Origin: Brachypodium distachyon
Taxonomy: Eukaryota; Streptophyta; Magnoliopsida; Poales; Poaceae
DNA length: 64,000 nt
Direction: 5' to 3'
Assembly: GCF_000005505.3 (NCBI RefSeq)
Contig: NC_016131.3
Span: 32,107,001 to 32,171,000, forward strand
The position numbers and the translations under genes are program-made. Below the pieces are notes generated by a model that searched no databases, was not told where the DNA came from, and worked only from the letters and a program-made list of their open reading frames with translations. Below, piece by piece: positions 10,381-25,100 of the stretch; the stretch's first letter is position 1; each line of letters starts with the position of its first letter.

Positions 10381-13300
10381 ATGGACGACAGCCTCTACGA
10401 CGAGTTCGGCAACTATATCGGCCCGGAGCTCGCCGACTCCGACGCCGATGACTCCGACGCCGCCGCCTCCCCGTCCCCCTCGCCGTCCCGCTCCCCCTCC
10501 CCGGCGCGCTCCCTGTCAGGCTCCCCCAACTCCCGCCGCCCCGCCGCCCTCATGGACGTCGACGACGACGACTACGCCGACGCCTCCCCGAACGCCGTCG
10601 TCCTCGCCGAGGACAAGAAGTACTACCCCACCGCCGAGGAGGTCTACGGCCCGGGCGTCGAGGCGCTCGTCATGGACGAAGATGAGCAGGCGCTCGAGCA
10701 GCCCATCGTGGCGCCGCCGCGCGTGGTGAAGTTCGAGGTCGGCACCCGAGCTGGCGCCACCTCCACCTACGCTTCCACTGATTTCGTCCTTGGGCTCGCT
10801 GCCAACCCGCTGCTGGTCCGCAATGTGGCTCTCGTGGGCCACCTGCAGCACGGGAAGACGGTGTTCATGGACATGCTCGTGGAGCAGACGCACGAGGTGG
10901 ACACGTTTGACTCCGAGGGCGAGCGCCATGTGCGGTTCACGGACACCCGGGTGGACGAGCAGGAGCGAAGGGTCTCCATAAAGGCTGTGCCGATGTCACT
11001 CGTGCTCGAGGGGGGCAATGGCAAGTCGTATCTCTGCAACATCATGGACACGCCTGGGCATGTCAACTTTTCTGATGAGATGACTGCTGCGCTCCGGCTC
11101 GCGGATGGAGCTGTGCTTGTTGTTGATGCTGCCGAGGGCGTCATGGTAATTCTCTGATTCTATTGCTTTACATGTCTCTGTTTGCTGTAGCAATGGCTTA
11201 AACTCTGATTGCTAGATTGAAGTAGGATTATTAAACTGGAGTTAGTAGTTTTGGTTTTGTTAGAAAATGTTACAACGATAGCATCTGTCTGAATGTGGAA
11301 CCTGGCTTGCTCAAGCGAGTTCATTATGAGAGATTCTCTAGGGATACATCTTCACAGCATCACACGTTCATTGGCATCCCAGCTCTTCCTTCATTTCTGT
11401 TGGTACGAACTAGGAAACATAACATATGTTTCTGTATTCGTAGAACACAAGCATCAGAAGGGTATACTGAATAACATTGCTGAAAGCTTGAACCTACAAA
11501 TGTAGATTACAGGGGAATCAACATAGTTTGAACAGACAATTTTGTCTAGCATCCTCAAAGGCAAGCAGATAATGCTCCGATTTAACTTGGTTTGTGTAAG
11601 CTTACCTTTTTATTAAGCTAGAAATGTTTTGTTGATGCTGCATTAGGGACACTAACAGCTACACCCACTGATAACAAGCATTCTCCACCAGTATGAAGTC
11701 AGTCTGGGCAGAAGACTAATATCCTATACAAAAAAACTCCTTTTGTGTCAGTTTTTTTCCATAACATTTGAAGCTTCTAAGGTTACCTGGTAGTATGTTG
11801 AAAATCTGTTTTTTTTTCTTTCCTTGAAGCTATCAGCATTGTGGGGGTTTAGTTATTGCCTGTCGGGAGCAAATATTGTCACAAGTTAGAAAAAATTGGT
11901 AACGGGTTTGATGAGCAAAAGTTTTTCACACTGTTGTGGCATCATCATTTCTAGTTATTAGTTTGTTCTCTTCTTAGGTTAGCTAACACCAGGTAGACAG
12001 TGAGCTTATATAAATCAAGCCATATTCTTAAGTGGCTACAGCATGCACTAGAGGCAGAATATTTAAGTTGCTTGTGTGGAGTTTTCTCTTCTGCCATGAA
12101 TGGGCGTAGTACCTTGGCTGCAAAACCAGCCAGAAAATGCTGAAGTTATGTTTTCCTGAAACATGAAGATTTTTTTTTCTTATGCACTTCCATTGATGAG
12201 TAGGTAAATACTGAGCGGGCGATTCGTCATGCAATCCAAGAAAGACTTCCCATTGTTGTTGTGATTAACAAGGTACATTTTCCTTGTTCCCATTTTTTCT
12301 ATATGATTCAGCTGCAAGCTGAAGATGATGTTCGCTGACACTATATTATCACAGGTTGACAGACTGATAACAGAGCTAAAGCTGCCCCCGAATGACGCAT
12401 ATTTCAAAATACGGCATACACTGGACACAATCAACGATCTTATCTCATCTTGTTCTACCACAGTAGGTGGCACTCAACTGGTAGACCCAGCTGCTGGAAA
12501 TGTTTGTTTTGCGAGTGGTTCTGCTGGCTGGTCTTTTACCTTGCAATCTTTTGCACATCTTTATGGAAAGATTCATGGGATTCCATTTGACCATGAGAAA
12601 TTTGCTTCTCGTCTATGGGGAGATTTGTATTATCACCATGGCTCCAGAACCTTCAAAAAGAAGCCGCCAGCAGAAGGAGCTAATAGATCGTTCATTGAGT
12701 TCATCCTTGAGCCTCTGTACAAAATCTATAGTCAAGTTGTTGGAGAGCAAAAGAGCCTTGTCGAATCAACTCTTGCTGACTTGGGTGTGACGCTGAGCAA
12801 TGCAGCTTACAAGCTTAACGTTAGGCCTTTGCTAAGACTTGCTTGCCGCTCAATTTTTGGCACTGCTACTGGCTTTACTGACATGTTAGTGAAAAACATC
12901 CCCTCTGTGAAGGATGCTGCTGCAAGGAAGATAGAACACATATACACTGGTCCACAGGATTCCTCCATCGTGGAAGCGATGAAGAAATGTGATTCTAATG
13001 GCCCTCTTATGGTCAATGTTACAAAACTGTATCCTAAATCTGACTGTAGTGTCTTTGATGCCTTTGGACGAGTTTATAGTGGCACAATACAGACTGGTCA
13101 GACTGTCCGGGTCCTTGGAGAAGGCTACTCTCCTGATGATGAAGAGGATATGACTGTCAAAGAGGTCACCAAGTTGTGGGTTTATCAGGCACGGTACCGT
13201 GTTCCAATTAGTAAAGCCCCTGCTGGTTCCTGGGTTCTTATCGAAGGCGTTGACGCATCAATCATGAAAACTGCAACTATATGTCCTATGAACATGGATG

Positions 13301-15431
13301 ACGATGTGTACATATTTAGACCTTTACGTTTCAATACTTTACCTGTTGTAAAAATAGCTGCGGAGCCTCTTAACCCCAGTGAGCTCCCTAAAATGGTGGA
13401 AGGCCTTCGTAAAATCAGTAAAAGCTATCCTCTTGCTATTACCAAGGTAGAAGAGTCAGGAGAACACACCATCCTTGGGACTGGTGAGCTATATCTAGAT
13501 TCTATAATGAAGGACCTTAGAGAGCTTTACTCTGAGGTAGAAGTGAAGGTATAATAAACAATACACATGCTCAACTTTTCCTTCTCTTTGTGTAGACAAG
13601 ATCCACATTCTTTTTCTTCTGAAACAACTATTTGATTACTTTGTTGCTTTGTTTTTACACAGGTTGCAGATCCAGTTGTGACATTTTGTGAAACAGTTGT
13701 TGATACTTCTTCTATGAAATGTTTTGCTGAAACACCCAACAAGAGAAACAAAATTACCATGGTTAGTTTTTCTTGACCGTACTTTATTTCTGGCTTTTAT
13801 TGTGCCTGTCTTTCTTCAGCATGGTAATCAAACATATGTTGTTAACTGATTTATTATATCTTTTTATATCTCTGTAACACAAAATGCAGCTAGCTGAACC
13901 ACTAGAGAAGGGCTTGGCAGAAGATATTGAGAATGGCCTTGTTAGCCTTGACTCCAGGCAGAAAGAAGTCACTGACTTCTTTCGCCAACGCTACCAATGG
14001 GATGTGCTTGCAGCAAGGTCAATATGGGCTTTTGGACCTGACAAGCAGGTAAGATGTCAAATTGCTTGCTGACCTGTCATTGTGTAGACGCGTAGCAAAC
14101 TTGATCTTATTGGCTGGGTGCTTCCACTGTTGGTATTGTTACATGAACCCCTCCAGTCTACTGATTTACATGTATTTCATTGATGTCGAGTTTAGTCTCG
14201 TGCAAGAAACTTCCCACCAAATCCTTAGTTTATAATTTTATCAACATTATGTTTCTGTTAGTCTGTGAACTGAGCGGGTGTTACTTTAACATACAGGGTC
14301 CTAACATTCTACTGGATGACTCACTTTCAGTTGAGGTGGATAAGAACTTGCTGAATGCAGTCAAAGATTCAATCGTTCAAGGGTAGGTCACCCTGTTTTT
14401 CTGTTAATTAAGTCTTCCTTTGGATCTTTTCACTGCCTTTTCTAACCATTTTGTTTATTGCACTAACCACAGGTTTCAGTGGGGTGCTAGAGAAGGTCCC
14501 TTGTGTGATGAACCAATTAGGAATGTCAAGTTCAAGATCTTAAATGCAAACATTGCTCCAGAACCATTGCACCGTGGTGGTGGTCAAATAATTCCCACAG
14601 CTCGTCGTGTGGTCTACTCAGCATTTCTGATGGCTAATCCTCGCCTTATGGAGCCTGTTTATTACATTGAGGTTAGTCATGGGATCAAGCTTCTTGTAAA
14701 TACACCAATCCTCCCCTTATGGAGACTGTCAGATCTAAGAGACACGTACATGTTTCACTTTTGCTGGTTAAAAATATATCTTGGTTTTGCTGACCTGATC
14801 TGACAAATTTGTACGCTGGGAATTGGCAGATCCAAACTCCAATCGACTGTGTCTCTGCTATATACACGGTCCTGTCACGACGGCGTGGCCATGTGACAGC
14901 CGATGTACCCAAGCCAGGCACTCCAATATACGTTGTTAAGGTAAAAATAAACATATTTTTCTGAATTCAGCCTTGAACTTACCTTCTGCGAAACCTGTAT
15001 GACTTTTGCTGATGGTGTTATTTCTACCTTCGTCAGGCATTTTTACCTGTTATAGAGTCTTTTGGATTTGAGACAGACCTCAGATACCATACCCAGGGAC
15101 AGGCCTTTTGTGTGTCAGTCTTTGATCACTGGGCTATTGTTCCTGGCGATCCTCTTGACAAGAGCATTGTCCTCCGCCCTCTGGAACCAGCACCTATACA
15201 ACACCTTGCCCGTGAGTTCATGGTAAAGACGAGGCGAAGGAAGGTAAGACTAGCTAGATACTGAAATAGTAAGACCATCTTGAGAATTAAAGTGATCCAA
15301 GTGTTAACTGTATACACATACGCATTTTCCAGGGCATGAGCGAGGATGTCAGCATCAACAAGTTCTTTGACGAAGCTATGATGAACGAGCTTGCACAGCA
15401 GGCTGCAGACCTCCACTTGCAAATGATGTAG
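10381..15431 (+). CDS. CLO: U5 snRNP GTPase Snu114/EFTUD2 (116 kDa component)
   Basis: This is the EF-2-like GTPase of the U5 snRNP and tri-snRNP. It works with Prp8 and Brr2 to control U4/U6 unwinding and spliceosome disassembly in the nucleus (established for Snu114/EFTUD2; Arabidopsis CLO/GFA1). The hand model has ten exons: 10381-11145, 12204-12272, 12355-13548, 13663-13761, 13890-14048, 14297-14382, 14473-14671, 14830-14940, 15037-15243, 15333-15431. All frames join, giving 995 aa against about 987 in Arabidopsis. Residues 1-130 are the acidic, Ser/Pro-rich Snu114 N-terminus. GTPase motifs are GHLQHGKT (153-160), DTPGH (223-227) and NKVD (277-280). EF-G-like domains II-V follow. The start is chosen because [16 protein letters not shown] is the conserved beginning. 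The gene appears intact. Promoter sequence is limited by the element ending at about 10158. Confidence 0.95.
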
Positions 15432-16130
15432 TCGGGGAAAGGTCCACTGTCTTTTTGCGACATGGTTGTTGAACGAGCGCCACACTTTCGAAACTTGGAT
15501 CTGTGCGTTTTGATGATAGCCGGGTAATTATGTACTCCATAACAGATATCATAGACCGGGTACCTTCTGTCATCGTGTATGTTCTTGCTATAGCATCTAC
15601 ATCATCTAACGAATCAGTGTAACCATTGAGAGCTGCGACTGGTTTTAACATTTTGATGGCATCTCAAGGGACGATGTCATTACTAGTTTGATCTGTGTTT
15701 TCTTTCATTCCACAACCACTGTAGTGTAGCATTGTGCATTGTTTGAAGTTTCTGGATGATGGTTGCTAAAAAAATCTTACTCGGTGAGTATTTGAGTATT
15801 ATGCGCTCTTCCAGATTTTATGCACTGTGCAAAAGGAGAAAAAAAATCTGTGCACATAGAGAACCTCTATTAACCGTTCATTTTTGTACCTTTTGCACTG
15901 ACACAAAATAAAGTTTCGATGTTTAATCAAACGTGTTTCACCCAAAAATCTGCACTCTACACCTTTTCCAAGCGCGGATGCGAAAGTCAAAACCCAACGG
16001 CTTTCCCCACCTTTTCCTCCCCCTGTCACGGAAATTCGCCAACTAAAATTTGTTTCCCTCCAAAACCCGCATCTCCCGTCCTATTCCGTTTTCCCCACCA
16101 TTTCGAACGCCAAAACCCTAGCTCCACCCC

Positions 16131-19100
16131 ATGGACGCGAGCGGCGGGGTCGTCTTCCCGTCTCCGGCGACGGAGGACGAGACGATAGCGCGGAAGCGCT
16201 CCCGCCGTGTGAGTTTCGCGGACACCACCAACGTGCACTTCTTCGAGCGCGACGAGGACTTCGAGACACCTCCGGAAGAGCGCCCCGCTTCTCCCTCCCC
16301 CTCCCCGGGAAGGCCGCTCGCAGGGGACGCGGCGGAGGGCGACGATACGGAGGGAGAGGAGGAGTTCGTGCGCCCGCCGTTTGGCTTCCTGGGGAATGTC
16401 GATGTCGGTTCGTCCTCCCCCGGCAGCGCCGCTGGATCCATCTCCTCCTTCGACGGAGGTAGCCTCCTCCTTTTGTTTGTATATAATAATTTTGATTAGC
16501 TTGTTTGATTTTATTACGATTTACGAGCCAACATTTGTAGGTTCTTACAAGTGCTGCATAACTGTTGGTTTATTTGAGGGTTAATTTCTAGGCTCAGGTT
16601 CTTGCATTTTTCAACCCGATTTTGACAAATTATCCATGGCTCTAGATTAGCCCTTGTGTTTTCCTTGTTATTTGTTAGCTACTATGCTGAATTATTCTAT
16701 TCAAAATTAATGTACCTTCTTACTTGCGTGCTCGTTGTCTTGACAGATGGCAACTTCTTTGGGGTCGTGTCAACGAGCTTTATTCAATCGGGGAGACCAT
16801 CAGATTCTGGAATGTCGGAGGATGATGGCCATGATGTGACTTTGGATTCTCGCACTTTCTCTATGCATTTCAACAACGTTGTTCCTCCAGATGATTTTTC
16901 AGCCCACTCAGCTGGAAGTCTAAGGATACTCAACTCGGAATCTACAACACCACTAATGGACTTGACTGGATCCCAGTCTGTAAAATCAAGTACTGGCCGG
17001 GATGCATTGACTGACATGAGTGTGTGTGCAGACAACCCTGAACGCTACGACTATACTAAGTTGTCACCCACATTGAGCAATTTACTGCAAGAGGCCCAGG
17101 AACAGAAGTCTACTAAAGATGGCACTGATTTTGTAAATCCTGATCATGCTTTGAGTCTGCCTGCATCGAAAGAACACATGGAAGAAAAAGCATGCGTCGA
17201 TATGTCTTTTGATGAGCTTGGCACTGTTAGCTCCCTTGAGGGACACATCTCTATCTGTAATCCGGCATGCAGTAGCTCTGATCTGATTCAGGAAGACGAT
17301 GCAATGATTGCTGATATTCATGATAAATATCAGACCAGGTATTTGCCAAATTTATTTTATTTTCCCTTTTTTCAGAAAAGCACCCCATACATGATATTAC
17401 TACTATTCATAAATATTTGGCACCAAAATTGTGTTATTAAAAGTTTCTAAATATTGTTTGGTTGTCTTACTTACAATTTTGGTTGAGTTAGTCTCAAAGT
17501 GTGCTAATGTAGCTATCTATTGGTTAGAAATAGCTGAAAAAAACGTCTATGCACATAAGGTTTCATGATGCACATGATGTGGTATGTTGACTAGCAGCTT
17601 AGTCACCTGGTGTCAGTTAAGAAACGTTTGCGGTACAAGACATGTTTATGCTAACTAGCTAAATACCTGTGTATTGCTTCAGATAAAACGAATTAAACTA
17701 CTCATTATAGATAAATTAGACTAAAAAACTGCTATTATATTTGTGTTATTGGTTAATGATTTTATCCAACTTTGGTGAAAAACATCATTACCATCTCAGT
17801 TTTTTGCAATAGAATTACTATTTGCATTAGAAGGAGGTGGAACCTGTTTTTTTATATTACAAGGAGGTGCAGTGACGGACTGCCTCACTGATTGTTTTTT
17901 TTATAAGAGTAAAGACTATGGTGCTTGGGCTAAGTGATGCAAGAACAATTAGCTTGTGAGAGTACATGCTAATTTGAGGGGTAAATAGATTGGCCAGAGT
18001 GAAATAACAAGAGAAGCTTAAGAACCTTTGGTGTGATCAGGTTCTTGTTGGAATTCAGTGTGTTGACAGACTTGGTTTAGTCCTATTTAACTGAACAACA
18101 TAACCTTAGTATGTTGCCTAACGTGAGAAGTACTTCAAGTAACCTCTTACCGTTTTATGCCACATAACAGCACAGTAACAAAAAGGTCCACTCTATCAAT
18201 ACTCAATGGGCAATATATGACTCAAAGTTTTTTTCTTGTCCGATGTTCATATTGCTACCTTATGATATATTGTGTTAAACCACTGTTCTACCAATAGTTT
18301 AGTTTGATCATGACTCCATTTGCCCTAAGAATTATCATTTAAATGAGTGTTTTCTGATGGCATTTTGTTTTATATGTACCAAAACTTCAAATCTTCTTGA
18401 GAATACGAAACATGATAAGCATAATGGTTTACAGAATGTTTTTGTGATGTTTTGTACCCTAGACGTTCTTAGTGACCTCTTGGGCGGGTCAATACCTGAG
18501 GACTGAAGTTGACCTTACTGGATTGTTCAATTGGTTGTGGTATCTAGCATCTAGTAGACTAGTACACTGTTTCTGTAAATGTCGTCCGTAGCAGTAGTTG
18601 GGGCCAGTTATGCAACGGTAGGATGTTGAATATAAGTTAAAATCATTTACAAGTTTTTGTTTATGTGTCATGTTCCTCATAGTTTATTGAGATATGGCCC
18701 AAAGGTGATAATTATTTGACTTACTGACCATCCTTGTTTTGGTACTTACCTGATCTTTGGATTGCATAGGTTGCAAGAGAACTGCAATGATGACCATATA
18801 TCTCATCCTGACGCCAATACTGTAAAAACTCCTATGTTACTCTCTCCACCTCCATCATATGGATCCTTCATGAGTAATATTGACTTACAACCTCCTGTAT
18901 TGGATCAGCCATCAAAAGATCAACCAACTGGAGCAAATCAAATTGCAAGTGCTTCCATTTTGTCTAGTGCAGTTCCTACCTTTTCACTGAGTGATGCCGA
19001 GCAGATGCACCAGCAAAATCAAAACATGAATTCAGAAACTGGTCTACTTACTCCGAGAATACCAGTCCAACCGTTGCAACTTACAAACGGCTCTGTATCG

Positions 19101-22100
19101 TCCCTACGGTCCAAAAGGCAGCAGCTCTTCAGTCCTATTGCTCCTTCCCCTGAGGCATGTCCTTTGGGGAGTGCGTTCTTAAAACATGGTAAGAGAATTT
19201 CAGCCCTAGATCATGTACTGAAGTTCAGGCTTCATGAATCACCTCATAATCTCCGATTACCAATGATTGAGAGGAATGAACTTGTTCTTGAACCAAATAA
19301 CACATTCAGCAAAGCTGGAGATCATGGCTCCACCGTATCAGTTTCTTCTAATTCTGTTGCACCACAACAGCTGAAAAAAACTGTCCAGACTTCTATTCTA
19401 GACGCTCCTTCGAGGCAGGAACTAAATGAGGCCACTGAGGTTCAGGATACTTCATGTGATGGTAGTCACAAATGCAGTTCTCCTCTGGATTTAGATGGTA
19501 GTCGAAGAAAAAGGAGCGCTGAAGAACATGGCTTCGCTGAACAACAGTTGCATGAGAAAAGAGCAAAAGGACCAAGAAGCCCAATAACAGCAGGGAAACA
19601 GCTTCCTTGTGTATCTTTGTCTTCTCGGATGACAGAAGAAAATCAGAGTGCGGCCAGTGATAGTGAACAGTCATTAAGTGATGATTGGAACAAGGTAAGA
19701 AACTAAAAATTGCTTTAAACAGTATCAAAAGTTCCACACCTCTAGCTAATCATTTTTCTTTCTCTTCAGAATGTTTGAACTTTGAAGTTACTAGTTTCTA
19801 AATAAAATCTAACTGTTTTCTTCATGTAGGTAGTATTCACTATATCTAATTCGATAAAGCAATTGCAAATTTGCCCAGCATCTATGCGTAAGCTTAACCC
19901 ACAACAGGTACACATTTTTCCTGTTACTGGACTAAGTTCTTTTCGTTTTCTTGTTCATTCCTTTCCAATGATTGAGAGACCCTTCCAGCACTGAAGTTGT
20001 CCTATTTTGCTTTAGTGTGATGTGCCTCAATAATTGGTCCTAGCCTGAAGATGGGATGGGAGCACATTACTTTGACTCAAATTTTGTTTCCTAGCCAACT
20101 TTGCTAAAAAATAGTTATGAACTTTGGCATGACTCTTCAAAGTTTACTTTACCAGATGAAAATCTAGTGCATTGTTAAAATATTCTCATACTCAGCTTGT
20201 TTGTATTGAATCTTGATCAAATATATCAATTGTGATCTTTAGGACAAAACCTTGGCTCCACCTGTCCTTGGAATCTTGTAAATGATACTCTATTCATATG
20301 TTTGAAATGCATTGTCTTTTAGTTCTTAGGAGTATTTAATGTGGCATTATCTTGTGTAATAATGAATACACAAGGTTGATTGTAAAAGGTAATCCAGGAT
20401 TCTTTCTATAATCAGATGACCACCATTCCTTCAAACATTTCTATTTCATCGTCAAAACCAGAAGCTACAAATATCTGAGTGATTCCTGTAGCAAATGTAC
20501 TAAACCAGTGCTGGCAGACTTTTGGTTTCAGAGACCAGTTCGATATGGTATACCTGCCTATTTGGAGCTTGAGTACAGTTGCTAATTATTTCAGAATCTA
20601 CAGTTCTCCTCTGTGAAATTCTTTTTCATGCAAAATGACTTCGATTTATGATATGTTCAGTTCAGCATTTCAATCTATTGATCCAGGATCCAAAAATGTC
20701 ACATGGATCTATGGAGAGTGAGTTTGTTGTATCTTATGTATTTTCTGTTTCTTTTTTAACGTAGCTTGATATGTTAGGAGCTATGCTGGGGAAGATTCAT
20801 GTGGCTAGAAAATATAAGAGGCTTTCTACTGCTGTGGTATGCTATCATCATATAGTTATCATATTTTCTGTTGCTGTTAAGAATAACCTTCCACTTATCT
20901 AAGTGTTGTGTCTTTTTTTTCTGAACTCAGAGGATTCAAGATTCCAGACTAGCTGAGGCAAGATCTCTCCATGACAAGCTTTTATACGAAAAAGCGAAAC
21001 TGCAAATAAATCATGCCAAGCTAGATAAATTGCGGGTAGGAATTTCTTCATCTTCTTTTCAGCCCTTTTGATGGCTTATAAGGTGCAGTGCAGTAAGCTG
21101 TTAGCTACTCCCTTTCTGTTTTGGTGCAGAATAAGACACAGTTATGTCAAGTTGGAATTCAAGAATGCTGCTATCTGAAATCAAAGATTTCACAGCTTCT
21201 TCGTCTGACAGCTGGTGCTGCACAAATGAAGGGCAATCTTCTTCACGCAGAAACTTTGATCAATGCCAGTGACAGACAGGTACTACACTATGCTCTAGTG
21301 CAATTCGCATAATTATGGTCGTATTTATAGTTTTAGCTCTTTCCACCTTTCTTTTCTTGTGGCATTTTTATACGAAAAAAATGCAAAAGCTTTGCATCTT
21401 GGTGCATTAATAGAAAGAGGAGTTTCCTGTTAGCTACTCCCTTTCTGTTTCGGTGCAGAATAAGACACAGTTATTTTTAGACCAAAACCCATTACAGGGA
21501 AGCCCTTCTAGCACTAGATAAGGTATGCACAGCCAGGCTTGTCCCAAGTTCAGCTACTCCAGCCTGTGTCCAAGCACGCGCTTCCTCGCTGATAGAGCTC
21601 AGCAGACACTGCACGTCAGGCTGATCGCCGTTGACAATTTGTGAATTTGGGTGGCTCGGTGCTTTCAAAGTCATTATGCTGTCAGCTGAACGATCGACGA
21701 CGTGCTTTTACGGAGGGGTCCCAGGACGGAGGGCACGACAGAGCACCACCATTCAGTGAAGTCATTGCTGAGCTGTGGGGCCTGCACAGTAGACCCAATC
21801 TAGCCTGGCCCTCATGCCATGTTTGCTGGAGAAAAGCGCACCACAGAGGAGGTGCTGCATGGTCTTGCAGGCTTGGTCGCAGAAGGCATATAAGTATGCC
21901 AAACCTTTAGGCATTCCTTTCAAATGACCGTGTTTGTTTCATTTGCCAGTACTGGAAGATGCCGTCAACTAGATAACTGCAAAAGATCTGACATTTGGCA
22001 AATGTATAAATATTCTTTATTCAGTTGCTGTAGTGATTGATTGAGCTGAATCTGAATGTATTAGTTCTGGGCTACCAGTAGTAGTGTTTTTCTTTTTTGC

Positions 22101-25100
22101 TAAAACAGTGCCACTACCACTTCTGCCGCTCTTACTTCCATTTTCTCTCATTCTGGTTTATCATTTCCTTTTTCATTAGTTCAGTTGCTTATACTTCTTA
22201 GTTTTATAGCTGCAAAAATATAGTACTTGTGCCCGTGCGTGCATATATGTCACCCACACATACATTAATGGGGAACATATCTTGGGTTTCCCCAGGAAGG
22301 ACATGCTAGGATAACTGAAAAGAAGCTTGTACTCGGCATGATTCAACAGAAGGTGGAGGACCTAAAGAGTTTGCTTGAACATTTTTGCAACATTAAAGGA
22401 GATATTAGTGAAGTCATCAGGGTTTCTAAAAAGCAGTTGGAGATGAGAAATCAGTGTCAGATCATCAACCAGCAAGCATCGGTATTGGTGCATGCCTTGA
22501 ATGTACTATATATACTTTTCTCCATTGTGTGACTTGTTTTTTTTCAGCTCTGGGAGTTGAATGACATTTTCGAAAGGGAAAATAAGCGTGATGTCATTCT
22601 CAACTACCACAATTTGCTGTTCCAAAGGTAGTCATTCTTATAATCACCTTCCTATTCTGCATACTTTAGCAACCACAATTCCTCATCCACTCTGGAACAG
22701 TAAACTACCAGGCCATCTGGTACTCATTGAGACCAATTACTGGCTTTAACTGGTTCGATGGGCTTGGAAACTCAAACCTGATGGTCTTGTCTGGTATTAG
22801 TGAACGTAAATGGACTTGGCAAGTTGCAACTCTTATATTTACTGTGTCTCAGAAGAATAGCTGTACCTCTATTCCCTCCGATCCTAAATTGTCGAAATAT
22901 TACATGTATCTAGACGCTTTTAAAAAATAGATACATCCATATTTGGACAAATTTGAGTCAAGAATTTAGGATCAGAGGGAGTACAATTTAAAGGCTGCCT
23001 TTTACTGGCCATAATTTTGTGCGACTAAAATAAGCCCCACCTCATGGTGATGGTGTCTAACCATGAACCTGGCCTCGATTAGTTCAAATTCTGTACGTGC
23101 CAATGATTGCCAGTTTCACAAAACAATGATAGCAACAAACCAGTGACGGAAAGAACTTGTCCTAGTTATCACGTGTCTTACTTGTTGTATTACTGTTTGA
23201 CAGGGTCATCTTAAACATCAGCGATATGTCAAGCATATTTGTGAATAACTCGCTGAGTGGAACCAAAATAGAACAGGTGGGATGAGCAATTCTGGTCCTT
23301 TTTTTCTTTTGTATGTAGGAAATCTCATTATACTGTAATCTTGGTCAGGCATTTCCAAATTTGAATGCATCTGTGGCATTCAGTTTTGTTTTCAAAGCTG
23401 AGGAGAACCAAAGTGTTAGTGACTTGAGATCCTTGCAAAAGAAGACAATGGTAAGTTTGCCTTCCTATGAAATTTCTTAGCTGTGAGACAATTTTGAGTA
23501 TTTCTTTTGCGTAAAGTTAAAGTATGCCTATTAATACCAACAACCTGCATGTGAATTGATTTTTTGGCATGCCTTAAAGCAGACATTGCAAGTTATCACC
23601 TTTTGTATCACATACATGATACATCATGCACACATTATCTTATGGGATTACAGAAAGTATAGGCTGCCATTCTGTGATTATGCCTATAATACTTTCCCAC
23701 GCCAGTTGTATCTATTTGAGCATGGAGGCACTTAGCTTTTAGTTTTGGAAAAAGAAAATCAAGATACTAGGGATAAGACTGATTCGGTGATTCCCATAAT
23801 ACTTCGGAATAATGGCCAAAGTAAGTCTTGAATCTAATAAGATGGGTGGGCTTACAATCTTGTGCAGCCATCACCAACAGCTATGTCCTGGAAGTAGCAC
23901 TGCAGAATTCTGTTTACTGAAGGCTAACGAGCCTTATGTATTTTTGCAGGAAACAAGTTTGCTTCTGGGTAACCTTGTTGATGTCCTAGAAGAAATCGAT
24001 TATGCTAAAAGGGAGTTATTGAATCTGATCTCTGCAGATTTTGGTGTGGACTCCCAGACAGGTCTGCTCTCTATCCCCTCCCTTTTGTATTTTCCATGGT
24101 TCAAAAAAGCGTTTAAAAGAGTACGCTTACGCGGCGCTCAGAGCGGAGCGGTGGCAAACCGCGTCGATTAACCCCTGAGCGCTAGGTTGAGCGCTAAGCG
24201 CGATTAAGTGCCACGCTTAATTTTGAGCGTCCGCTCCCGCGCGCGGAAGCGTTGCTTTTCTGCAAAAGCGTTGGCGAGCGTTCGGTCTGAGCAGGCGGGA
24301 GACGTGAAATTGGGGGGCTGGAGGGAGGGAAATTGGGGATTAGGATGAGGCAAACCCATCGGCCACTCCCACTCCATGCTCGCGACACAGAAGAGAGAGC
24401 CGGCGGCGCCATTGAAGCTCTCGGCCACCGGTCCAGATCCTTCCGTGCCGCCGGCAGATCCTCCGACGCCTTCATCCCCTCCTCTTCCTCCACGCGTGCG
24501 TCCCCTGTCCTTGATTCTGTCACTCCAGATCGACGACCTGCTCTGCTCGTCCCCTGTCCTGTGCGTCACTCCGTCCAGAACTCCAGATCGACGACTGCCT
24601 CAGGTCTTCCTCTTCCGTCCAATTCGTCCTCAGGACAAATTCTGGGAGAGGATTCGATGGAGGCAGAGAGAATTTACTATTTTGGGAGAGGATTCGGTGG
24701 TAGAAGGAACCGAGAAGGAAGAAATGCAGTGGCCTATGGGATATTTTGAGGGAAGAGATAGATACGGAGTAGAGAGGAAGAAGGCAGTTGGGTTATTTTT
24801 CTGTTGGGTCCCATCTTCAGAATACCATGAGTCTTAAGCATTGTAGACCTTAGATATGTCGTATGCGTGCCCAGAATTGGCTTATGTGTGTCTAGAATTA
24901 CATTTTTATGAATTGTCAGTACAGTTTCCGTACAAACGCTTAAGCGCCGCTTAATTTCGCTTAAGCGGTAGTTCCTCTAATTGCTGCCTCACCGATCGGT
25001 TAATGCTTACCGCTTTTTTGAACCATGGTATTTTCAAAGTGATGTGCTACAGTAGTAAATTCATAAACATCTTTTACTGACATATCAGCACTGCTAGAAA

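Noticed and set aside
20765..20836. Single 24-codon KNL1 exon from acceptor 20765 without the 31-nt exon
   Set aside because: It keeps frame and cannot be excluded, but the pair 20687-20717 plus 20778-20836 has better splice signals (GA then GTGAGT, and TTAG acceptor). Only cDNA can decide.
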